This document shows positions 33,779 to 42,162 of a stretch of 64,000 bases of DNA, piece after piece. A program made the position numbers and the translations under genes. Source of the DNA: Agromyces mediolanus (lineage in GTDB: Bacteria; Actinomycetota; Actinomycetes; Actinomycetales; Microbacteriaceae); the NCBI RefSeq assembly GCF_023715325.1, contig NZ_JAMBNX010000006.1, positions 1 to 64,000 of the forward strand, read 5' to 3'. The notes below the pieces were generated by a model. That model was not told where the DNA came from. It did not search any database and saw nothing but the letters and a program-made list of their open reading frames with translations. Each line of letters begins with the position of its first letter. The first letter of the stretch is position 1.

Positions 33779-34498
33779 TCAGGGGCGGCTGGGGCGGATG
33801 AAGTCGGCGACGAGCGGCGCGAGCGCCGCGGCGATCTCGGCGGGCGGGCGCTTCCTGCCCTTCACCTCGAAGGAGTGGCCGCCGCCCTCGACCCACTCGA
33901 GCGTGGCCGTCGGCCCGATGCGGGAGACGACCTCGTCGAGCTCCGAGTTGGGCGTCGCGAAGGGGTCGTTCGTGCCCTGCAGGAACAGCATCGGGGTCGT
34001 CACCCCGTACAGGTGCGCGTCGCGGAGCTGCCCCGCCTTACCCGGGGCGTGCAGCGGGTACCCGAGGTACACGAGACCGTCGACCGCCATCCCCCCGGCC
34101 ACCGCCATCGAGGCCATTCGGCCGCCGTACGATTTGCCCGCCGCCCAGATCGGCTCCTCCGCTGCGCCCGCTTCGGCGGCGAGCGACCGTGCCGTCTCGA
34201 CCGCGGCGCGCCAGGCCGCGATCGCAGCGGCGGGGCGGCCCGGCATCCGCCGTCCGGCCTCGACGTACGGGAAGTTGAAGCGCAGGGTCGCGAAGCCGAG
34301 CCGGGTGAGCGCGCGCGTGAACCCCGACAGGAACGGATGCGTCATGCCGGCGCCGGCGCCGTGCGCGACGACGACGGTGGCGAGCGCCCCCTCGGGCCGG
34401 GTGGCGACCGCCGAGACGGGGGAACCCTCGACATCGATCCGCAGCTCGCGCTCGGCGATCGGCGGCTCCTGCGGCTCGGTCGTCTGGGACTCGGTCAT
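33779..34498 (-). CDS. alpha/beta-hydrolase fold protein (KANL3/Tex30-like)
   Basis: A 239-aa soluble hydrolase. It has V-V-A-H-G-A-G-A-G near residues 41-49 (oxyanion region), the nucleophile elbow A-G-K-S-Y-G-G-R-M near 121-129, a later Asp in Q-G-T-N-D-P-F and the catalytic His in G-G-G-H-S-F. This pattern belongs to the KANL3/Tex30 group (COG3571) of short hydrolases with unknown substrate. A ribosome-binding site AAAGGA precedes ATG 34498. It is 40 nt downstream of the DUF2207-like gene and probably co-transcribed. Confidence 0.87.
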   Translation of the reverse strand: MTESQTTEPQEPPIAERELRIDVEGSPVSAVATRPEGALATVVVAHGAGAGMTHPFLSGFTRALTRLGFATLRFNFPYVEAGRRMPGRPAAAIAAWRAAVETARSLAAEAGAAEEPIWAAGKSYGGRMASMAVAGGMAVDGLVYLGYPLHAPGKAGQLRDAHLYGVTTPMLFLQGTNDPFATPNSELDEVVSRIGPTATLEWVEGGGHSFEVKGRKRPPAEIAAALAPLVADFIRPSRP

Positions 34499-34538
34499 CT
34501 CGGGGTCCTTTCGCGGCGAGGTCGGGGTTCGCGGGGGG

Positions 34539-35642
34539 TCAGGGATTCAACGCGTCGAAGAACGCGCCCGCGCCCTCGATCACGTTCCCGGCGGCGTCGC
34601 TCAGCTCACCGAGGGAGGCCGCGAGCTCGACGGCGCCGCCCGCGAGCTCGATGAGCAGCGCGAGCTCGGCGGTGAGCTCGACGAGCCCCGCCAGCGTCTC
34701 GGCGTTGGAGGTGCTCGCCGCCGTGGCCGCCTCGAGCTTCAGCTTCGCGGCCCACTCGCGCTCGACCCCGAACACGACCGCGTACGGCAGCAGTCGCTCG
34801 TGCAGATGGAAGCGGGCGAGGGCGTCCGTGCCCGGCTCGGTCGGCCCGCCGGCGCCCGCCGAGGACGCCGCTTCGGCATCGACGGTCTCGGGCACGAGCT
34901 GCGCCCCGCGCGGCGATTGCAGTGCGCGCAGGCGATCGGCCTCCGCGAGCTGGAGGTACTGGCGCAGCCCGTCCAGGTGCTCGCGCTTCGGCCGGGCCGT
35001 CGGCAGGTACTTGCGCCACGACGCCGGGGTGATGATCACCGTCAGGATCGTGGCGGCGGTCGCGACGAGCGTCACCCCGAGGGCGAGCCAGTCGTTCGCG
35101 ACCAGGGCGAAGACGATGAGCACCGCCTCGGAGAGCATGCCGAGGTAGGCGAGCACCGTGAGCGTCGTGCCCGGCCAGCTGATGCGGCGGGTGGCGACGA
35201 GGCCTTCGCGGGCGAGCAAGTCCTCGGTGAAGCGGAGCAGCGCTTTGATCCGGAGGCCCAGGGCCCGCCGGTCGGCGGAGAAGCGCCGCAGCCGTCCGGG
35301 CACGTGGTCGGGGCCGACGAGGGCCTCGAGCACGGCGTACTCCTCGGAGGTGAAGCGGGCACCCGCCACGATGACGACGCCGATCGGGGCACGGTCGCCG
35401 GCCGAGGCATCCGTGACCAGCCGGATCTTCCGACGCACCGCCAGGTCGACGAGCGCCGCTGGCACCGCCCGGCGGTCGGCGTCGGCGAGCAGCGCGTCGC
35501 GGAGCACCGTCGACGAGCGGTCGGGCAGGTACTGCACGACGGGCGAGACCGCCGGCTGCCGGGAGACCAGCCGCACCGCGATGCCGAACGCCAGGATGAC
35601 GATCGCCGGCACGAGCGCGACGGAGACGACGAGGGGCAGCAC
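34539..35642 (-). CDS. membrane protein resembling the C-terminal part of DUF2207
   Basis: A 367-aa protein with one helix at the N-terminus (about 4-24) and two more at about 155-195. The cytoplasmic segments include V-Q-Y-L-P-D-R near residue 36 and L-L-P-Y-A-V-V-F-G-V-E near 283, the latter being the typical DUF2207 C-terminal motif. The usual N-terminal extracytoplasmic beta-domain is missing, so this may be a shortened family member. Start GTG 35642 has TAGACT at 35649-35654, 6 nt upstream. Function unknown; DUF2207 proteins are linked only loosely to envelope stress. Confidence 0.72.
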   Translation of the reverse strand: MLPLVVSVALVPAIVILAFGIAVRLVSRQPAVSPVVQYLPDRSSTVLRDALLADADRRAVPAALVDLAVRRKIRLVTDASAGDRAPIGVVIVAGARFTSEEYAVLEALVGPDHVPGRLRRFSADRRALGLRIKALLRFTEDLLAREGLVATRRISWPGTTLTVLAYLGMLSEAVLIVFALVANDWLALGVTLVATAATILTVIITPASWRKYLPTARPKREHLDGLRQYLQLAEADRLRALQSPRGAQLVPETVDAEAASSAGAGGPTEPGTDALARFHLHERLLPYAVVFGVEREWAAKLKLEAATAASTSNAETLAGLVELTAELALLIELAGGAVELAASLGELSDAAGNVIEGAGAFFDALNP

Positions 35643-35687
35643 GGGCTCAGTCTAGGGATGCCGCGGTGCGGGCCGCGTCGCGGCGCG

Positions 35688-38609
35688 TCACCAACCCTCC
35701 GAGAGCACCCGGTCGAGCATCGCGACGAAGAAGTCGCAGCTCTCCCTGGTGACGACGAGCGGCGGCTTCGTCTTCAGCACGTTCTGGTGATCGCCGGTCG
35801 GCTGCATGACGATGCCGAGCTCGAGCAGGCGCTCGCAGATCGCCGCCGTCTCCTCGGTCGCGGGTTCGAGCGTCTCGCGGTCTCGCACGAATTCCACGCC
35901 GAGGTACAGCCCGAGCCCGTGCACGGTGCCGATGAGCGGATGCCTGGTCTGCAGCTCCTCGAGGAGGCCCTTCAGGTACGCGCCGGTCTCGCTCGCGTGC
36001 TGCTGCAGCCCCTCCTCCGCATACCCGTCGAGCACGGCGAGGCCGGCGACCGACGACGCCGGGCTGCCCCCGGTGGAGCTGAAGAAGTAGCCCTGGGTGC
36101 GGAACCGTGCGGCGATCTCGCGGCTCGTGATGACCGCGCCGAGCGGGTAGCCGTTGCCCATGGCCTTCGCGACGGCGACCACGTCGGGCACGACGCCCTG
36201 CTGCTCGAAGCCCCAGAACCACTCGCCGAGCCGGCCGTAGCCGGCCTGCACCTCGTCGGCGACGGCGAGTCCGCCCTCGGCGCGCACGGCGGCGTAGACC
36301 TCGGCGAGGTAGCCGTCGGGCAGGGGGATGCCGCCGGCGTTGCCCGTGAAGGTCTCGGCGATGAAGGCGGCCGGAGGGCGGCCCGAGGCGGCGAGTTCGC
36401 GGATCGCGGCGGCCGCCTCCGGGGCGTAGCGCGCGGCCTCGGCCCCGCGGTACCGGCCGCGGTACGGGTTCGGCGCTTCGATCGGGTGCACCCAGTCGGG
36501 GCGGGTGGCGAGCGCGTTCGGGTTGTCGGCGATCGAGGTCGAGACCGCGTCGGAGCCGTACGTCCAGCCGTGGTACGACTCGAGCACGCTGACGACGTCG
36601 CGCCGTCCGGTCGCGGCGAGGGCGACGCGGATGGCGAGATCGGCGGCCTCGGATCCCGAGTTCACGAGGAACACGGTGTCGAGGGGCTCGGGCAGCAGGG
36701 CGGCCAGCCGCTCGGAGAACTCCACGACGGCGGCGTAGTGGAAGCGCGAGTTCGTGTTCAGCCGGCGCAGCTGCCGGCCGACGGCCTCGGCGACGCCCGG
36801 GTGCCCGTGCCCGAGCGGCGTGACGTTGTTCACCATGTCGAGGTACACCCGGCCGTCGGTGCCGATCAGGTGCTCGCGCCAGCCCCGCTCGATCTGTGGC
36901 GGTGCGTCGTAGTAGTGCTCCTGCACCTCGGCGAACGAGGCGTCGCGACGGGCGAGCAGCGACGGGGCGGTGCTCGCGCCGGGCGCCGGGGGCGTCGGCT
37001 CCGGCACGGCGAGGCCGAGCATCGGCGCCGGGTCGTCGGTGACGGCGAGCCAGCCCGCCGCGTACTCGGGGCGCACGAGGTGGGGGGCGTCGGGTCGGCC
37101 GAGGCGGGCGCGGACGCGGGTGCGCGCGGGTGCGATCCACTCGCCGTCGGCCTCCTGCAGCGCACCCTCGAGGAGGAGGTGCTCGGATGCCTCGATGCGG
37201 GTCGGCTCGGCGAACCAGACGTCGACGCCGAGCGGGATCGTCGCGGCGGACTCGGCCGCCAGCCGGGTGCTCGCGGTCAGCCGGGGCCGGGCGCGCGGCA
37301 GCCAGGCGGCGGATGCCCCGGCGTCGAGCGCCTCGGCCGCGAGTCGTTCCTCCAGCTCGGCGCCATCGAGCCAGGCGCCCCCGTCGACGGCGTCGGCGGA
37401 GACCGAGACGTCGAGTCTGACGACGCCGGGGCGCTCCGCAGCGGCGGGCGCGGATGCCTCGTCGTCACGTGCGTCGCCGGGCGCGTCGGTGAGGGCGTCC
37501 GCGAGGACCGCCGTCATCACCTCGATCGGCACGGACGTCGCCCGCTCGAAGATGCGCCACTCCCGGGCGATGCCCGCGGCCGCGTAGGCGTTCTCGCCGC
37601 CGTCGAGCTGCACCTGGTGCTCGCCGCTCACGACGAGCACGGCGGCCCGCAGCACCACGATCGGCCAGATCGCGGCGATCTCGGCCTCGCTGAGCGGGCG
37701 GCGCGCGTGGAACGCCCGCACCGCGGGCAGCACCGACACGGGCTCCGCGCCGTCGTGGTGCAGTACCGAGGAGATCGTGATCGCCAGTTCGGCGACCGTC
37801 CAGCTGCGGGTCACATCGCCGAAGTCGATCATGCCGTCGGGGCGGCGGATGCCGCGTTCGGTCGTGCAGACGACGTTGTCGTCGGTGAGGTCGAGGTGCA
37901 CGGCCTGGAGCGGCAGGGCGTCGGCGAGCGGGGCGAGCGCCGCCCACGCCTCGGCCGTCGCGGCCTCGACGAGGGTGCGCCGCGAGGCATCCGGGTGGTG
38001 GCCGGCGAGAAGTGCGACGACGCGGTCGGCGACCCGCGGGTCCCACTGCAGCACCCGGTCGAGCCCGGGATGGTCGAAGTCCGCGAGGGCGAGCACCGAG
38101 CTCGCGGCGAGCTCGCCCAGCGCGGCGACGACCGTGGGGGAGAGGTACGCGTCGCCCGTGAGGGTGCCGCCGTCGAGGAAACGCAGCAGGCGGAGGTCGA
38201 GCCCGCCCTCGCTCGTCTCGGCGCGCACGTGCAGTGGGGCGCCGTCCGCGTCACGGAGCGTCGTCGCGATCCGGAGGGCGGGGGATGCCTCGGCGATCCG
38301 GGCGGCGGCGGCGGCCTGGGCGGCGAGCTCGTCCGCGCCGAAGGCGGGGTTGGTGATCTTCACGACGCCGATCGGGGGGGCGGCCGAGGCATCCGCTCCG
38401 CCTGTTCCGCGGGTCGCGCTCGCGGAACGGGCGAGGAAGTTCTGGTCCTGCTGGCTGCCGAGCGGCTCGAGTACGAGCTCGAGGTCCCAGTGCTCGCGCG
38501 CGATGGCCGCGACCTCGGCTGCGGGTAAGTTCGGGGCGGGGAGCTCGCCGGCGCGGAAGAAGTCGAAGCCGTGAGGCGCGTCGGGCATGGGGTCGTTCGT
38601 CCGTTCCAT
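35688..38609 (-). CDS. APH-type kinase / degenerate linker / class III aminotransferase fusion (phospho-lyase type)
   Basis: A 973-aa fusion. Residues about 30-350 form an aminoglycoside-phosphotransferase fold kinase with H-L-D-L-T-D-D-N near 237 and I-D-F-G-D near 261. Residues about 570-973 form a PLP class III aminotransferase-fold enzyme with D-E-V-Q-A-G-Y-G-R and the PLP lysine in A-K-A-M-G-N-G near 814. The same pairing exists for hydroxylysine kinase and ammoniophospholyases (AGXT2L family), so it may phosphorylate an amino alcohol and then eliminate phosphate and ammonia. The middle (about 380-560) keeps I-P-L-G-V-D but lacks M23 peptidase ligands. Starts 2 nt after the upstream stop. 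Confidence 0.9.
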   Translation of the reverse strand: MERTNDPMPDAPHGFDFFRAGELPAPNLPAAEVAAIAREHWDLELVLEPLGSQQDQNFLARSASATRGTGGADASAAPPIGVVKITNPAFGADELAAQAAAAARIAEASPALRIATTLRDADGAPLHVRAETSEGGLDLRLLRFLDGGTLTGDAYLSPTVVAALGELAASSVLALADFDHPGLDRVLQWDPRVADRVVALLAGHHPDASRRTLVEAATAEAWAALAPLADALPLQAVHLDLTDDNVVCTTERGIRRPDGMIDFGDVTRSWTVAELAITISSVLHHDGAEPVSVLPAVRAFHARRPLSEAEIAAIWPIVVLRAAVLVVSGEHQVQLDGGENAYAAAGIAREWRIFERATSVPIEVMTAVLADALTDAPGDARDDEASAPAAAERPGVVRLDVSVSADAVDGGAWLDGAELEERLAAEALDAGASAAWLPRARPRLTASTRLAAESAATIPLGVDVWFAEPTRIEASEHLLLEGALQEADGEWIAPARTRVRARLGRPDAPHLVRPEYAAGWLAVTDDPAPMLGLAVPEPTPPAPGASTAPSLLARRDASFAEVQEHYYDAPPQIERGWREHLIGTDGRVYLDMVNNVTPLGHGHPGVAEAVGRQLRRLNTNSRFHYAAVVEFSERLAALLPEPLDTVFLVNSGSEAADLAIRVALAATGRRDVVSVLESYHGWTYGSDAVSTSIADNPNALATRPDWVHPIEAPNPYRGRYRGAEAARYAPEAAAAIRELAASGRPPAAFIAETFTGNAGGIPLPDGYLAEVYAAVRAEGGLAVADEVQAGYGRLGEWFWGFEQQGVVPDVVAVAKAMGNGYPLGAVITSREIAARFRTQGYFFSSTGGSPASSVAGLAVLDGYAEEGLQQHASETGAYLKGLLEELQTRHPLIGTVHGLGLYLGVEFVRDRETLEPATEETAAICERLLELGIVMQPTGDHQNVLKTKPPLVVTRESCDFFVAMLDRVLSEGW

Positions 38610-38610
38610 G

Positions 38611-39153
38611 TCAGTGGATGAGGGCTTTCGCGACGATGATCGCGATGCCGAAAGCGGCGGTGGTGAGCGAGCCGAGCACCCGGATCGGCCACGGGGCGCC
38701 GCGGCGCTGGAACGCGATGAAGCCGAGGACGGCGAGCACCGCGACGCAGGTCCACAGGGCGACCCAGATGGTGGCCCGGTCGTCGATGACGCGGGCGGTG
38801 CCGAGCAGCAGGATGCTCGACGGGATGAGGGCGGACAGCAGCAGGCCGAGCGAGCGGCGGAACGCCGCGCGGAACGACTCCCTGATGCCGACGATGCGAT
38901 CGTGGGCCAGGCCGTGCCCGGCGACCGTGCCGGCATAGAGGTGGGCGAGCCAGAACACCACGACCGTGATCATCACCGTCGCGAAGACGGTGAAGGAGGT
39001 GGCCCCGTGCACTCCGGAGACGGCGATCAGACCGGCGACGAGGATGACGCCGTAGACAGCTTCCTCGGTCGCGAAGCTCGCGCGGAGGATGCGGCTCGTC
39101 GGCGACTCCGGGGTCGGCGAGCCGGCGGCGGGAGCGGGCGTCGATGCGGGCAC
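38611..39153 (-). CDS. uncharacterised integral membrane protein
   Basis: A 180-aa protein with a Pro/Ser/Thr-rich N-terminus (1-20) and five hydrophobic segments at about 33-50, 55-76, 100-118, 127-146 and 157-178. I do not recognise the family. A His pair lies in H-G-L-A-H-D near residue 80. GTG 39153 has TAGGCT (39160-39165) 6 nt upstream. It is directly followed by the kinase-aminotransferase fusion (1-nt gap), so it could be a transporter or partner for that pathway, but nothing in the sequence proves it. Confidence 0.72.
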   Translation of the reverse strand: MPASTPAPAAGSPTPESPTSRILRASFATEEAVYGVILVAGLIAVSGVHGATSFTVFATVMITVVVFWLAHLYAGTVAGHGLAHDRIVGIRESFRAAFRRSLGLLLSALIPSSILLLGTARVIDDRATIWVALWTCVAVLAVLGFIAFQRRGAPWPIRVLGSLTTAAFGIAIIVAKALIH

Positions 39154-39232
39154 GCTGCCAGCCTAGGGACTCCGGTGGCGACGCGCCGCCCCGATCCGGG
39201 GGATGTCGGAGGGCCGGCGTACCGTGTGGGCC
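39154..39232. promoter_or_regulatory. divergent leaderless promoter pair
   Basis: AGCCTA (39160-39165, TAGGCT on the minus strand) is 6 nt before GTG 39153; TACCGT (39220-39225) is 7 nt before ATG 39233. No Shine-Dalgarno on either side. Confidence 0.6.
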
Positions 39233-39490
39233 ATGACGAACCGCACGATGAGCCTCGAATCAGACCCCGCCGCCGGCCCCGCGCCCGCCCGGGCCGTCGA
39301 CGAGCGCTGCCCGCGGTGCGACTCGCACGCGGTGCACGTGATCCTCTACGGCCCGCTCGACCTCGAGGTCGAGGCCGCCGCCAACCCCGACACCGGTCTC
39401 GACGGTTTCACCTTCGACGACGCCCCCATCTTCGACTGCCGCGAGTGCGGCTTCGAGTGGGGGCTCGCCGTCCGCGAGCTGCTTGCCTGA
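39233..39490 (+). CDS. small protein with paired CxxC motifs, putative zinc ribbon
   Basis: An 85-aa protein. It has C-P-R-C near residues 25-28 and C-R-E-C near 72-75, spaced as in a zinc-ribbon fold, with an acidic beta-rich loop between them (L-D-L-E-V-E-A-A). A nucleic-acid or protein-binding role is possible; I do not recognise the family. ATG 39233 is chosen on the leaderless pattern; an in-frame GTG 30 nt upstream precedes the presumed promoter. Confidence 0.7.
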   Translation: MTNRTMSLESDPAAGPAPARAVDERCPRCDSHAVHVILYGPLDLEVEAAANPDTGLDGFTFDDAPIFDCRECGFEWGLAVRELLA

Positions 39491-39502
39491 AGTCGATCGG
39501 GC

Positions 39503-39832
39503 CTAGGGGCTCGGCCACCAGCCCACCGGGCCCTTTCCCGGGACGAGCGCCGCGTCGTACTCCGGCTCGTGCAGCGGTCCAGGATCGGTCGGGTCGCGGA
39601 GTTCGTCGAGAATCACCTGAGCGAGCGCCGCGGGCGTGCTCGGGTCGAACTGAGTTCGAAGGCGCGCCAGGTCGAACGTCCGACCGATGAGCGGTGCCTC
39701 CGCAGCAGACCGATAGACGATGCGGATGCTGCCCTTCGAAGCGGTCGCGGCCTCCCAGACGAGATCCGGCGATGCTGCGCGAATGACTCGTTCGAGTACT
39801 GCCGCCGCGAGGCGCTCATCGTCGAGGCGCAT
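39503..39832 (-). CDS. small acidic protein overlapping a secreted-protein gene
   Basis: A 109-aa soluble protein, not recognised. It has a helical N-terminal half (D-E-R-L-A-A-A-V-L-E-R-V-I) and a Pro-rich, acidic C-terminus ending G-P-V-G-W-W-P-S-P. Its start lies 17 nt inside the end of the preceding secreted-protein gene, so the two are translationally linked. A cytoplasmic partner or immunity-type role is conceivable but unsupported by any motif. Confidence 0.65.
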   Translation of the reverse strand: MRLDDERLAAAVLERVIRAASPDLVWEAATASKGSIRIVYRSAAEAPLIGRTFDLARLRTQFDPSTPAALAQVILDELRDPTDPGPLHEPEYDAALVPGKGPVGWWPSP

Positions 39833-40406
39833 ACGACCACTCCACGGTTTCGGAAGCGGATGACAGTGCGCGTCCGTTCAGTGCGCGATCCACCCAAGGC
39901 GGACACTTTGCAGATCGATCCGGGTTCACACAGTAGGCAGTCTGCACACCCAACGTCCCTTTAACGCTCGCGCCGTAGTAGATGTTGACGTATCCATTGT
40001 GGTGCACCAGCTTGACCTGGCGGCTCTCGAGCAGCCGGCATTTCCCATTGCTGCACACCGTCTTGTTCGCATAGGCGGTGTAGACGCGTGAAGTTCCCTC
40101 GGCCTTGCCGCCATCAGGATTCCTCGTGATGAACTTCAAGGTGGCGGTGGATGCGATCCCATGTTTGCCCACCACTTTGGCCCAGCCGAAGCCGGTGTTC
40201 GTCTTGGCGCTCCAATTCCCGTGACGCAAGGTGATCGTGCGCCCCTTTGCGTCCTGCCAGGTTGCTTTCACCGATCCGGCCGACGCGGCATATGCCGGTG
40301 CCGGGGCTGCGACGTTGCTGACGGTGAGTGCGACGATCACGACAATTGCCGACAGAATCGCGCTGCCCCGATGGCGACGTTGGCTACGGATGAAGTTGTG
40401 GATCAT
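39816..40406 (-). CDS. secreted protein of unknown function, AT-richer than neighbours
   Basis: A 196-aa exported protein. A basic N-terminus, hydrophobic core (S-A-I-V-V-I-V-A-L) and A-Y-A cleavage site near residue 40 form a signal peptide. The mature ~155 residues are basic, rich in Tyr/Trp/Lys/Asn, with four Cys (in V-C-S-N-G-K-C, A-Y-C-V and K-C-P-P) likely making two disulfides. Codon use (AAA, AAT, TTG, ACA) is unlike the surroundings, suggesting recent transfer. Start chosen at M-I-H-N-F behind GGGAG. It overlaps the next small gene by 17 nt. Confidence 0.75.
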   Translation of the reverse strand: MIHNFIRSQRRHRGSAILSAIVVIVALTVSNVAAPAPAYAASAGSVKATWQDAKGRTITLRHGNWSAKTNTGFGWAKVVGKHGIASTATLKFITRNPDGGKAEGTSRVYTAYANKTVCSNGKCRLLESRQVKLVHHNGYVNIYYGASVKGTLGVQTAYCVNPDRSAKCPPWVDRALNGRALSSASETVEWSYAPRR

Positions 40407-40482
40407 CGAGTACTCCCTGAGCGACCGAGCGGCGCGATGCCGCATGCTCCAGATGGTATCCCAATGAGGTCGATGTTTGAGC

Positions 40483-42069
40483 TCAGCGCACCTCGACCGT
40501 GCGGCGGTCGAGGCCGGTGGCGCCGTCGGGGGCGGGCGGGCGACGTTCGGAGGTCTGCACGATGCCGTCGGCGCCGACGGCCCGCACCTGCAGTTCGTGG
40601 GATCCCGGCGTCGCGTCCCAGGCGAACCGCCACTGCACCCAGGTGTCGTCCGAGATCGCACTCGCGAGCTCGGCCTCCTGCCAGTCGCCGCCGTCGACGC
40701 GCACCTCGACCCGCTCGACGCCGACGTGCTGGTACCAGGCCACGCCGGCGACGGCGACGGTGCCGGCCGCAACGGGCTCGCGCGGCACATCGATGCGGCT
40801 GGACAGCTTCACCGGGCCGCGTTCGCTCCAGCCGCGGTCGGTCCAGTACGCCCGCGCCCGATCGAAGCGGGTCACCTCGAGCTCGGTCACCCACTTCGTG
40901 GCCGAGACGTACCCGTACAGTCCGGGCACGACGAGTCGCACCGGGAAGCCGTGCTCGGCGGGCAGCGGTTCGCCGTTCATGCCGATCGCCAGCAGCGCCG
41001 CCCGGCCGTCGCGCAGCACCTCGAGGGGCGTGCCCGCGGTGAACCCGTCGATGCTGCGGGAGAGCACCATGTCGGCGTCGGCTGCGACGCCGGCGCGCTC
41101 GAGCAGCGCGGCGATCGGGTAGCCGAGCCAGGTCGCGTTGCCGATGAGCGACCCGCCGACCTCGTTCGAGACGCAGGCGAGCGTGACGGCGTGCTCCTCG
41201 AGCGGCAGGGCGAGCAGCTCCTCCCAGCCGAGCGTCACTTCGCGCTCGACCTGGCCGTGCACCCGCAGTCGCCACTCGGCGGGGTCGATGACGGGCACCT
41301 GCAGAGCCGTGTCGATGCGGTAGAACTCCGCGTTCGGCGTGATGAGCGAGGTGAGCCCGTCGAGGTCGAAGGCGGCGTCGGCCGGGATCGCCGGGGCGGG
41401 TGTCACCGGCGCGGGCAGGCGGATGGCGTCACGCGCGGCACTCGCGACCCTGGCGCCGGTGCGGAGGGTCCAGCCGCCGAGACCGGCGAGCACACCGACG
41501 GCCGCCGAGCCGGCCGCCCAGGCGAGGAAGCGGCGACGGTCGGGCCCGGTCGGAGGGGAGGCGGATGCCTCGGCATCCGCGGAGTCGTCCCGAGGCGTGA
41601 GCACCGCTTGCGCCACCGGCGCGGCGCGTGCCGCGAGGCGCACGAGTTGCCGCAGCAGGAGGATGGCGACGACCGCGGTGACGAGGGGAGGCGCGAGGTC
41701 GAGCGGGGAGAACTGCGCCCGGGTCGCGGTCGCGACGACGCCGGCGGCGCCTGCCGCGACGACGAGCAGCGTGCCGATCGGCGGGCGGATCGACTCGAGC
41801 ACGCCCGCTGCGGCGGCGAGCAGTGCGAGCACGAGCGCGATGCCGACGATGAGCGCGAGCTTGTCGGCGGTGCCGAAGAGGGCGATCGCGGCATCCTTCG
41901 CCCAGGCCGGGGCGAGATCGACGGCGAGGCCGCCGACGTCGGTGATCGGGCCGCCGGTCGGGGCCACGAACGCAGCGACGAGCTCGCCGACACCGATGCC
42001 GGCGCCGATCGCGACGATGCCCGCGAGCGCCGCGTCGCGACGCCGCGCCGTTCGAACGGCCCCGGTCAC
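40483..42069 (-). CDS. membrane-bound sulfite-oxidase-like molybdopterin oxidoreductase
   Basis: A 528-aa protein. Residues 1-140 contain about four membrane helices, followed by a short linker and a further helix near 185-205. The C-terminal catalytic part (about 235-410) is an Oxidored_molyb domain with the Mo-coordinating Cys near 298 in T-L-A-C-V-S-N. A Mo-co_dimer beta-domain follows (about 415-528). Related actinobacterial proteins are annotated as molybdopterin-dependent oxidoreductases; the electron acceptor and substrate are unknown. The enzyme faces outward if the helices are counted as drawn. Confidence 0.9.
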   Translation of the reverse strand: MTGAVRTARRRDAALAGIVAIGAGIGVGELVAAFVAPTGGPITDVGGLAVDLAPAWAKDAAIALFGTADKLALIVGIALVLALLAAAAGVLESIRPPIGTLLVVAAGAAGVVATATRAQFSPLDLAPPLVTAVVAILLLRQLVRLAARAAPVAQAVLTPRDDSADAEASASPPTGPDRRRFLAWAAGSAAVGVLAGLGGWTLRTGARVASAARDAIRLPAPVTPAPAIPADAAFDLDGLTSLITPNAEFYRIDTALQVPVIDPAEWRLRVHGQVEREVTLGWEELLALPLEEHAVTLACVSNEVGGSLIGNATWLGYPIAALLERAGVAADADMVLSRSIDGFTAGTPLEVLRDGRAALLAIGMNGEPLPAEHGFPVRLVVPGLYGYVSATKWVTELEVTRFDRARAYWTDRGWSERGPVKLSSRIDVPREPVAAGTVAVAGVAWYQHVGVERVEVRVDGGDWQEAELASAISDDTWVQWRFAWDATPGSHELQVRAVGADGIVQTSERRPPAPDGATGLDRRTVEVR

Positions 42070-42162
42070 CTGATCAGCCTACGCTCGCGAGCCGGCGAGA
42101 CCTCGGCGCGCGAACGGGGCAGCTCGCGTCCGCCGCGCGGAGGCGGAGACGAACCAGCCTGC

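Noticed and set aside
33702..38528. 1608-codon open frame on the plus strand
   Set aside because: Antisense to the hydrolase, DUF2207-like and fusion genes; no domain, start signal or composition supporting a real protein.
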